Below, one piece after another: positions 1-5,007 of a stretch of 5,007 nt of DNA. Every line of letters starts with the position of its first letter. The first letter of the stretch is position 1. Source of the stretch: Gammaproteobacteria bacterium (GTDB lineage: Bacteria; Pseudomonadota; Gammaproteobacteria; Pseudomonadales; Azotimanducaceae); the NCBI GenBank assembly GCA_003228415.1, contig QIDL01000484.1:1-5007 (forward strand). The letters run 5' to 3'. A program made the position numbers and the translations under genes. Under the pieces are notes generated by a model that saw only the letters and a list, made by a program, of their open reading frames with translations, did no database searches and was not told the origin of the DNA.

Positions 1-728
1 ACAGCGATGTGATCGTCATGCGCCACCCGGATGCCGGCTCCGTGGCCGAGTTTGCGTCCGCCAGCCGGGTACCGGTGATCAGTGGCGGCGATGGCACCAA
101 CGAGCATCCGAGCCAGGCTCTGCTGGATCTCTATACCATTCAGAAGGAGATCGAGAGTCGCGGCCGCGGGATCGACGGGCTGCGTATCGCGCTGGTCGGG
201 GATCTGAAATACGGCCGGGCCGTTCACTCGCTGTGCAAGCTGCTGAGCCTGTATGACGACGTCCACTACAGTCTGGTCTCCCCAGCCGGCCTCGGCGTGC
301 CGGAAGACATTTCCAGGCAACTCCGCGCTCGGGGACACGATGTCGTGGAGTACCACCAGCTCGAACCCGGCATCCACAACGTGGACATCCTCTATGTGAC
401 CCGCACCCAGGAAGAGCGCTTCCCGACCCAGGAAGACGCGGATCGCTATCGGGGACTGTTTCGTCTCAACAACGCCATCTACACAGAAAACTGCGAACCG
501 AATACCGTCATCATGCACCCGCTGCCAAGAGATTCCCGCTCGGAAGCCCGGGAACTGGACGATGACCTGATTCAGAACCCGAACCTGGCCATTTTCCGGC
601 AGACCGACAACGGTGTGTTGATTCGAATGGCGCTTTTCGCCCTGGTGCTCGATGTCTCGGACGAGGTACACAACCACGCCCAGCCGGTCACCTGGTACAC
701 GGCCAGACGTTTTTCTAGAAGCCTTTAG
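1..728 (+). CDS. pyrB: Aspartate carbamoyltransferase catalytic chain, C-terminal part (5' end outside window)
   Basis: Catalyses carbamoyl phosphate + L-aspartate to N-carbamoyl-L-aspartate, the committed step of pyrimidine synthesis, in the cytoplasm. The frame is open from base 3 to the TAG at 726-728, giving 241 visible residues. The GTG at 9 is an internal Val codon, not a start: the reading SDVIVMRHP matches the family at about E. coli residue 99. The active-site series is complete for this half: Arg of MRH (codon 21), His and Gln of HPSQ (105 and 114), Arg of KYGR (216), Arg and Gln of TRTQ (402 and 408) and the HPLP loop (516-527). The protein runs about 25 residues past the ALVL helix where the E. 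coli chain nearly ends, so it has a C-terminal extension. No pyrI or pyrC-like gene follows; the next gene is convergent. Family assignment is very secure; the subunit type (with or without a regulatory partner) cannot be told here. Confidence 0.96.
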   Translation, partial: SDVIVMRHPDAGSVAEFASASRVPVISGGDGTNEHPSQALLDLYTIQKEIESRGRGIDGLRIALVGDLKYGRAVHSLCKLLSLYDDVHYSLVSPAGLGVPEDISRQLRARGHDVVEYHQLEPGIHNVDILYVTRTQEERFPTQEDADRYRGLFRLNNAIYTENCEPNTVIMHPLPRDSRSEARELDDDLIQNPNLAIFRQTDNGVLIRMALFALVLDVSDEVHNHAQPVTWYTARRFSRSL

Positions 729-752
729 CGACTTAACAAAAAGCCTTTAGCG
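719..752. repeat. 12-bp direct repeat across two convergent gene ends
   Basis: AAGCCTTTAGCG occurs at 719-730 and again, identically, at 741-752, a 22-bp offset. The first copy contains the pyrB stop codon (726-728). The second contains the stop codon of the minus-strand gene (747-749) and its last Arg codon. The repeat is direct, so it does not form a terminator hairpin, and I see no other stem followed by a T-run in the 18-bp gap. It could be a remnant of a short tandem duplication or insertion-deletion event at the gene junction, or chance. Confidence 0.75.
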
Positions 753-1187
753 CACCCTCTTGACCTTCGGCATCCGATCGTTCCAGGCCTTCGGCGCCGA
801 CTTATAGCCCCGGCATTCCGCCAGATACCTGGTCGCCTGACGCCAGGCCTTCTCGGCACCTAAGCGTTTCACGGAAAATTCGCGTACGTGGGACTTACCC
901 TTGGTCTGAACCTGCACCCGAAACGCCGGAGAAGGACGTCGAACCAGATTGATACCCCGCACACCTGTGCTGTGCTTCTTGTCGGTGGAGGCCTCCCGAA
1001 CCCGCTTGGCACGCGCGCTTTCCTGTGCCTCCTGCCATTTCTTGTCGAGCGCCTTTGCGTCGCGTCGCACCCCCGCCTGCCTGGTCTTGTTCAGACCGAT
1101 CAGGCTGAAATACTCCTGCTCGAGCTTCCCATTGATGCTGCGTGCAACTCGGAGAAGTTGCCCATTGTTCAGTTCATAGACTGCCAC
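747..1187 (-). CDS. Small basic protein with bacterial AP2-like DNA-binding domain
   Basis: 146 residues, very rich in Lys and Arg. Residues about 74-127 (TGVRGINL, then FRVQVQTKGK, REFSVKRLG and a helix AEKAWRQATRYLAE) follow the layout of the AP2/ERF fold: a GVRG-type strand, two further strands around a KGK turn, then an amphipathic helix. Residues about 11-29 (LLRVARSINGK..QEYFSL) look like a degenerate beta-hairpin of the same kind, and residues 38-68 are a charged, probably helical linker. No HNH or integrase catalytic motif is visible. I infer a nucleic-acid-binding protein; its target is unknown. The start is GTG at 1187-1185, supported by AGGAG at 1199-1195 with a 7-nt spacer; no in-frame ATG lies close upstream. 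It starts 36 nt after the etfA stop on the same strand, so cotranscription is possible. The fold call is from pattern recognition and moderately sure. Confidence 0.72.
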   Translation of the reverse strand: MAVYELNNGQLLRVARSINGKLEQEYFSLIGLNKTRQAGVRRDAKALDKKWQEAQESARAKRVREASTDKKHSTGVRGINLVRRPSPAFRVQVQTKGKSHVREFSVKRLGAEKAWRQATRYLAECRGYKSAPKAWNDRMPKVKRVR

Positions 1188-1194
1188 GTGATGA

Positions 1195-1199
1195 CTCCT
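1195..1199 (-). promoter_or_regulatory. Ribosome binding site deciding a GTG start (AP2-like gene)
   Basis: Minus-strand AGGAG, followed by 7 nt and then GTG at 1187-1185. It lies in the 36-nt gap after etfA. It is the reason for choosing this GTG over other starts. Confidence 0.7.
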
Positions 1200-1223
1200 G
1201 TCTTGGTAATTTCAATCCTTCGA

Positions 1224-2153
1224 TTACAGCGCTGCTTCCAGCTCCGGTAATGCCTGGAACAAATCAGCGACCAGACCATAGTCGGCCACCTGGAAAATCG
1301 GTGCGTCTTCGTCCTTGTTGATCGCGACGATGACCTTGCTGTCTTTCATGCCGGCCAGATGCTGAATGGCGCCGGAAATACCCACCGCAATATACAGATC
1401 CGGCGCAACGATTTTACCCGTCTGTCCCACTTGCATGTCATTCGGACAATACCCCGCGTCCACCGCTGCTCGGGAAGCCCCGATTGCGGCGCCTAGCTTG
1501 TCAGCGATGCCTTCGAGTAGTGCAAAGTTATCACCACTCTGCATGCCACGGCCACCAGAAATAATAATACTTGCCGCGGTCAGCTCCGGACGCTCGGATT
1601 TGGCGATCTCTTCGCTGACAAAACTGGAGATACCAGCTTCATGCACGCTGGCAACCGCTTCTATCGAAGCGGAGCCGCCTTCGGCGGAGACGCCATCGTA
1701 AGCCGTACCGCGTACCGAAATAACCTTGATCGAATCGTTGGACTTGACCGTCGCGATCGCACTGCCCGCATAGATCGGTCGCTTGAAGGTGTCCGCACTT
1801 TCCACGCTCTGAATGTCGGAAATCTGGGCGACATTCAGTTCTGCAGCAACCCGGGGCAGGAAGTTCTTACCCACCGTGGTGTGACCGGTCAGAATGTGAG
1901 TGTAGCTGGCGCCGATTTCGGCCACCAGGGGGGCAATATTTTCCGCCAGTTGATGGCCGTACGCTGCGTTGTCTGCGCACAGGACCTTGTTCACACCAGC
2001 GACTTTGGCTGCCGCTTCGGCGACCGCGCCACAACCTTCACCGGCAACCAGCACATCGACGTCACCGCCAATGGCCGCGGCTGCGGCGACCACCACCAGG
2101 GTAACAGGCTTGAGCTCGGTATTATCGTGTTCTGCTACGACGAGAATGCTCAT
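1224..2153 (-). CDS. etfA: Electron transfer flavoprotein subunit alpha
   Basis: FAD-binding subunit of the soluble ETF heterodimer, which takes electrons from acyl-CoA and other flavin dehydrogenases and hands them to ETF-ubiquinone oxidoreductase. At 309 residues it has the usual length. The N-terminal ETF domain spans roughly residues 1-185. The C-terminal FAD domain spans roughly 190-309, with SGGRG (199-203), GASRAAVDAG (225-234), VGQTGK (242-247) and the family signature LYIAVGISGAIQHLAG (253-268) leading into IVAINKD. These are the residues that wrap the FAD in known structures. ATG at 2153-2151 overlaps the etfB stop as ATGA, and AAGGTGA at 2164-2158 is its ribosome site, so the two subunits are probably translationally coupled. 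The stop is TAA at 1226-1224. No internal lesion is seen. It could only be confused with FixB-type paralogues; the close match to the mitochondrial-type sequence argues against that. Confidence 0.98.
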   Translation of the reverse strand: MSILVVAEHDNTELKPVTLVVVAAAAAIGGDVDVLVAGEGCGAVAEAAAKVAGVNKVLCADNAAYGHQLAENIAPLVAEIGASYTHILTGHTTVGKNFLPRVAAELNVAQISDIQSVESADTFKRPIYAGSAIATVKSNDSIKVISVRGTAYDGVSAEGGSASIEAVASVHEAGISSFVSEEIAKSERPELTAASIIISGGRGMQSGDNFALLEGIADKLGAAIGASRAAVDAGYCPNDMQVGQTGKIVAPDLYIAVGISGAIQHLAGMKDSKVIVAINKDEDAPIFQVADYGLVADLFQALPELEAAL

Positions 2154-2902
2154 GAAATCACCTTTGCTTCGTTCTTCAGTTTGTCGAGGAGTTCTTCCAC
2201 ACTCTCGACCTTGATGCCCGCTGCCCGTTCTGCCGGTGGCTCTACCGAGAGCACTTCGACCGTGGGGGCAATATCCACCCCGAGTTCTTCCGGAGTAAAC
2301 ACGTCGAGCGGCTTTTTCTTGGCCTTCATGATGTTCGGCAGTGAGGCATATCTTGGCTCGTTGAGGCGCAGGTCGGTGGTGATCACGGCCGGCAGGTCGA
2401 GGGACACGGTCTGTAGACCGCCGTCTATCTCGCGGACCACCTGGAGCTTGCCATCGACCACGGTCACTTCGGAAGCGAACGTGCCCTGTGCCACGCCGGT
2501 GAGGGCGGCAAACATCTGGCCGGTCTGGCTGTTGTCGCCATCGATCGACTGTTTGCCGAAGATGACGAGTTCCGCCCCCTCTTTCTCCTGCAGTGCCTGC
2601 AGTGCCTTGGCGACACCGAGCGGCTGGGGCTCGACATCGGTTTCGATCAGCACCGCGCGGTCGGCGCCAAGGGCGAGACAGGTGCGTAACTGTTCCTGAC
2701 AGGCGGTCCCGCCAACGGCCACCGCCACGACCTCTGTGGCCGTACCCGCTTCCTTGAGGCGCACGGCCTCTTCGATGGCGATCTCACAGAAGGGATTAAC
2801 AGACATTTTCACGTTGTTGAGATCGACGCCGGAATTATCCGGCTTGACCCGGACCTTGACGTTGTAGTCCACAACACGTTTTACCGGAACCAGTACTTTC
2901 AT
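2150..2902 (-). CDS. etfB: Electron transfer flavoprotein subunit beta
   Basis: Partner of EtfA; it binds a structural AMP and carries the loop that docks onto dehydrogenases. 250 residues, full family length. Visible motifs: N-terminal MKVLVPVKRVVDYN, NPFCEIAIEEAVRLKE (37-51), the nucleotide-binding segment GKQSIDGDNSQTGQM (116-130), and the recognition loop LRLNEPRYASLPNIMKAKKK (178-197). By alignment from memory, Leu188 corresponds to the human recognition-loop Leu195 and Lys193/Lys196 to the human methylated Lys200/Lys203. ATG at 2902-2900 is preceded by GGAG at 2911-2908 with a 5-nt spacer. It is the first gene of the minus-strand unit, and its 3' end holds the ribosome site of etfA. It stands divergent from the ETF-ubiquinone oxidoreductase gene, an arrangement that fits shared function. 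The sequence resembles the mitochondrial-type group rather than FixA. Confidence 0.98.
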   Translation of the reverse strand: MKVLVPVKRVVDYNVKVRVKPDNSGVDLNNVKMSVNPFCEIAIEEAVRLKEAGTATEVVAVAVGGTACQEQLRTCLALGADRAVLIETDVEPQPLGVAKALQALQEKEGAELVIFGKQSIDGDNSQTGQMFAALTGVAQGTFASEVTVVDGKLQVVREIDGGLQTVSLDLPAVITTDLRLNEPRYASLPNIMKAKKKPLDVFTPEELGVDIAPTVEVLSVEPPAERAAGIKVESVEELLDKLKNEAKVIS

Positions 2903-2962
2903 GAAGTCTCCGAGGGTTTGAGCTGACTATTTCAAGTCGGGAAACAAGCCTATTAGCGCAAT

Positions 2963-2977
2963 CGCCTGAAAAAGGCG
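2963..2977. other. Small inverted repeat in the etfB leader
   Basis: CGCCT at 2963-2967 and AGGCG at 2973-2977 flank a 5-nt loop (GAAAA on the plus strand). If the promoter proposed for etfB is right, the hairpin would fall around the transcription start or at the very 5' end of the mRNA. It could be a protein-binding site or a minor RNA stem. The 5-bp stem is short, so chance is possible. Confidence 0.35.
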
Positions 2978-2981
2978 GCGT

Positions 2982-3010
2982 ATTCTCGCTTGGGCGTTCG
3001 ACCGGGTCAA
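2982..3010 (-). promoter_or_regulatory. Candidate sigma-70 promoter for etfBA
   Basis: On the minus strand, TTGACC (3010-3005; five of six match the -35 consensus) is followed by exactly 17 bp and then GAGAAT (2987-2982; four of six match the -10). Transcription would start near 2975, giving an etfB leader of about 70 nt. The spacing and the -35 box are good and the -10 box is mediocre. No obvious fatty-acid repressor operator such as a PsrA-type palindrome was recognised. Confidence 0.45.
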
Positions 3011-3103
3011 GACCGAAAATCCCCGCATTCACAATTGGCGGCAAATCAGGTACCGATACGCCACTCGGAGGGGGCTGAACGGGCGCCTGGCGGCTGCATC
3101 CTC

Positions 3104-3109
3104 TATAAT
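3104..3109 (+). promoter_or_regulatory. Candidate -10 box for the ETF-ubiquinone oxidoreductase gene
   Basis: A perfect TATAAT lies 36 bp before the GTG start, which would give a leader of about 30 nt. At 16-18 bp upstream the sequence is GC-rich (around 3080-3087) with no -35 resemblance, and there is no TG for an extended -10. If real, it probably needs an activator. It is called on the single hexamer and its position. Confidence 0.4.
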
Positions 3110-3133
3110 CCGTGTCGAATAGCCAGCAGGTTC

Positions 3134-3137
3134 GGAG
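3134..3137 (+). promoter_or_regulatory. Ribosome binding site deciding the GTG start at 3146
   Basis: GGAG (followed by A) sits 8 nt before GTG at 3146-3148. The in-frame ATG at 3179 has no comparable site, so translation more likely begins at 3146, adding an 11-residue leader before MEFDVV. Confidence 0.65.
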
Positions 3138-3145
3138 ATCGACAA

Positions 3146-4800
3146 GTGGCGGAAGACAGCACAGTTGCAAGAGAATCCATGGAATTCGACGTGGTCATCG
3201 TCGGCGGCGGCCCCGGCGGCCTGGCAGCCGCCTGCAGGTTCATGCAGATCGCAGAGAAAACGGGTCAAGAGATCTCGGTATGCCTGGTGGAGAAAGGTTC
3301 CGAGATCGGCGCCCACATTCTCTCCGGTGCGGTACTCGAACCTCGGGCGCTGAACGAACTGTTTCCGAACTGGCGGGAACTGGGCGCACCGCTGTCCAAT
3401 CCGGTCACCGTCGATGAGGTTTACTACCTGCCAAACGGCACCAATCGCATCAAGATGCCGGGCTTCGGGGTCCCCAGCGTGACCCACAATCACGGCAACT
3501 ACGCCACCAGCCTCGGCAATCTGTGTCGCTGGCTCGGCGAGCAGGCCGAGAACATGGGCGTCAACGTGTTTCCGGGATTCGCGGCCTCGGAGATCCTCTA
3601 TGACGACAATGGCGCCGTGGCCGGTGTCACCACCGGCGATATGGGCATCAGCGCCAGTGGCGAGAAAAAGCCGACCTACGCACCAGGTTATGAGCTCCGA
3701 GCCAGGTACACACTGTTCGCCGAAGGCTGTCGCGGCCATCTCGGCAAGCAACTCATCTCCAGGTTTGAACTCGACAAGGACTCCGGCACCCAGTCAAGGA
3801 ACTCTGGGATATCGATCCGGAACGGCATGTGCCAGGCAAGGTCATGCACACCGTGGGCTGGCCGGGCAAACACTTCGGAGGCATGTTCACCGGCTCTTAC
3901 CTTTATCACCTGGAGAACAACCAGGTCTCGCTCGGCTTGATCGTGGACCTTTCTTATTCGAATCCATACACCAGCCCGTTCGATGAGTTTCAGCGCTACA
4001 AACACCACCCGCTCATCAAAGATGTGCTGGAAGGTGGAAAGCGCGTCTCGTACGGAGCGCGAGCCATCGTCAAGGGCGGTCTGTCCGCCCTGCCGGAACT
4101 CGCCGTACCCGGCGGGCTGCTGATTGGCGATGATGCCGGATTTCTCAATATGACCAAGATCAAGGGCAGCCATACCGCCATGAAATCCGGGATGCTGGCG
4201 GCCGAAGCCGTGGCAGAGGCACTCGCCGGCGGTTCGCAAGGTGGCGAAACACTAGCGAGTTTTCGCGAGAAATTCGAGAATTCCTGGCTCTACGACGAGC
4301 TTGCCACTGCCCGGAATACCCAGCAGGCGATCCACAAGTTCGGCACCCTGCCCGGGGCCGCCTTCATCTGGGTGGACCAACTGTTCAAAGGCAATATGCC
4401 CTTCACCCTCAAGGATCCGAAACCGGATCATACGACCCTCAAACCGGCCGCGCGCTCAAAAAAGATCGACTACCCGAAACCGGACGGCACATTGTCTTTC
4501 GACAAGCTCTCCTCGGTCTTCCTCTCCAATACCAATCACGAGGAAGACCAGCCCTGCCACCTGCAACTGGCCGATCCCGGCATACCCATTGGCAAAAACC
4601 TGCCGGAATTCGACGAGCCCGCCCAGCTCTACTGCCCGGCGGGGGTCTATGAGGTGGTGGAAGAGAACGGCAAGCCCGTGTTTCAGATCAACGCCCAGAA
4701 TTGCGTGCACTGCAAGACCTGCGACATCAAGGATCCCGCTCAGAACATCACCTGGGTGGTCCCGGAGGGCACCGGCGGGCCGAACTACCCGAATATGTAG
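3146..4800 (+). pseudogene. ETF-ubiquinone oxidoreductase, frameshifted (16-nt deletion inferred)
   Basis: The normal protein is a membrane-associated flavoprotein with FAD and one 4Fe-4S cluster that oxidises reduced ETF and reduces ubiquinone. Part one (3146-3793, 216 codons from GTG) carries the FAD-binding VIVGGGPGG (3197-3220), LVEKGSEIGAH, NHGNY and FAEGCRGHLGKQL. Part two, one frame over (3796-4800, 334 codons), carries KELWDIDPERH, HTVGWP, SNPYTSPFDEFQRYK, GGKRVSYGARA, DDAGFLN, KIKGSHTAMKSGMLAAEA and the cluster cysteines at codons 4633, 4702, 4711 and 4720 (YCPAGVYE, NCVHCKTC). The family has Q-TYGIG-(V/I/L)-KELW at the junction; here Gln at 3791 is followed by only TC and then AAGGAACTCTGG, so 16 nt appear lost. 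Restored length would be about 556 residues, normal for the family. As it stands, translation runs out of frame to 3940, giving 264 residues and no cluster. No other lesion is seen, so the break is recent or a sequence error. It is divergent from etfBA. Confidence 0.93.
3791..3798 (+). other. Frameshift junction in the ETF-ubiquinone oxidoreductase gene
   Basis: CAG (3791-3793) ends the upstream frame and AAG (3796-3798) opens the downstream frame, with TC between. The upstream FELDKDSGTQ aligns without gaps to the human FDLRANCEPQ (recalled from memory), and KELW aligns to KELW, so TYGIG plus one base of the next codon is missing. A deletion between short GTC repeats, one of them ending in the surviving GTC at 3793-3795, would explain it if the lost codons began TCC; that part is conjecture. 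Confidence 0.8.
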
Positions 4801-4807
4801 ACTCGGA

Positions 4808-4827
4808 CAGGCCGGGCCTCGGGCCTG
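4808..4827. other. Hairpin between convergent genes, possible weak terminator
   Basis: CAGGCC (4808-4813) and GGCCTG (4822-4827) flank an 8-nt loop, directly after the TAG at 4798-4800. It is GC-rich and lies between the two convergent stop codons, where a bidirectional terminator would be expected. No T-run follows on either strand, so it is not a classical intrinsic terminator; it may only stabilise 3' ends. Confidence 0.4.
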
Positions 4828-4850
4828 AGGAGTTCGCCCTGAAAAATGAA

Positions 4851-5007
4851 TCAGCCGAGACGGAAGCGCTCACCACCGCTGACGAGCCAGTAGCCGTCAG
4901 CGGCCGATTCGCAGAGTTCCACCATCCGATAGTAAACCGGGCGACCGATCAATGCCTGCAGCCCATCCCGAACATGGACATAGGGGCGCGGTGACTCGGC
5001 AGTGCCG
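4851..5007 (-). CDS. DUF1285 family protein, C-terminal end (rest outside window)
   Basis: Reading the minus strand from the window edge gives 51 codons ending in TGA at 4853-4851. The visible protein contains PRPYVHVRDGLQALIGR, PVYYRMVEL and, near the end, GYWLVSGGERFRLG. The segment PYVHVRDGL-ALI-R followed by a YxLVEL-like helix and a short SGG-containing C-terminal strand is the ending I recall for DUF1285 proteins, which are roughly 170-190 residues and of unknown function. This coding end is missed if only whole ORFs are considered, because its start is outside the window. It converges on the ETF-ubiquinone oxidoreductase gene with 50 bp between the stop codons. The overlapping plus-strand frame (4701-4994) has no recognisable protein character and was discarded. 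Confidence 0.8.
   Translation of the reverse strand, partial: GTAESPRPYVHVRDGLQALIGRPVYYRMVELCESAADGYWLVSGGERFRLG

Noticed and set aside
9..11. GTG at 9 as the pyrB start
   Set aside because: It is an internal Val codon; conserved PyrB sequence continues upstream to the window edge and the N-terminal domain is missing.
2586..2612. Tandem CTGCAGTGC repeat in etfB
   Set aside because: It encodes an alanine/leucine/glutamine-rich helix (ALQALQ) and is explained by codon repetition.
1641..2699. 352-codon plus-strand open frame
   Set aside because: It is antisense to etfA and etfB, its residues have no family character, and both minus-strand genes are certain.
3785..3830. Programmed ribosomal frameshift
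   Set aside because: No slippery heptamer is seen, and conserved residues are missing, which a frameshift signal would not explain.
3029..4239. Minus-strand open frames of 240 and 183 codons across the oxidoreductase gene
   Set aside because: They mirror a strongly conserved plus-strand protein in GC-rich DNA and show no recognisable motif or ribosome site.
3829..4800. The second half of the oxidoreductase as an independent gene starting at GTG 3829
   Set aside because: Conserved residues KELWDIDPERH precede the GTG in the same frame, and no ribosome site stands before it.
1..5007. CRISPR arrays, tRNA or rRNA genes, insertion sequences, prophage or defence modules
   Set aside because: No spaced repeats, RNA-gene signatures, transposase motifs or defence domains were found; nearly all of the window is occupied by the listed genes.

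Overview
The window looks like chromosomal DNA of a ubiquinone-respiring gammaproteobacterium. It is GC-rich (estimated by eye at just under 60%) and its proteins are ordinary proteobacterial housekeeping types. The EtfA and EtfB sequences are of the group shared by proteobacteria and mitochondria. Genus cannot be fixed from the sequence alone.

Layout, left to right. (1) 1-728, plus strand: the C-terminal 241 residues of aspartate carbamoyltransferase (pyrB), cut by the window edge. (2) 747-1187, minus: a small, very basic protein with a bacterial AP2-like DNA-binding domain, converging on pyrB with 18 bp between the stop codons. A 12-bp direct repeat covers both gene ends. (3) 1224-2153 and 2150-2902, minus: etfA and etfB, transcribed etfB then etfA with a 4-nt ATGA overlap. 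The AP2-like gene follows etfA by 36 nt on the same strand and may be the last cistron of that unit. (4) 2903-3145: a divergent control region with candidate promoters for both directions and a small hairpin. (5) 3146-4800, plus: ETF-ubiquinone oxidoreductase, broken by a frameshift near 3794. (6) 4851-5007, minus: the C-terminal end of a DUF1285 protein, converging on the oxidoreductase gene.

How the genes work together. EtfB/EtfA form the soluble FAD- and AMP-containing heterodimer that collects electrons from acyl-CoA and related dehydrogenases. ETF-ubiquinone oxidoreductase passes those electrons to the quinone pool. The three genes form a divergent module for fatty-acid and amino-acid oxidation. 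The pyrB end belongs to pyrimidine synthesis and is unrelated.

The most notable observation is that the quinone-reducing partner is disrupted while both ETF subunits are intact. The lesion is best explained as loss of 16 bases that encoded the conserved segment between a Gln and the KELW motif. Both sides of the break otherwise read as well-conserved protein, so it is either a very recent mutation or a sequence or assembly error. I did not find a convincing undescribed system. The AP2-like gene behind etfA is the least characterised item.
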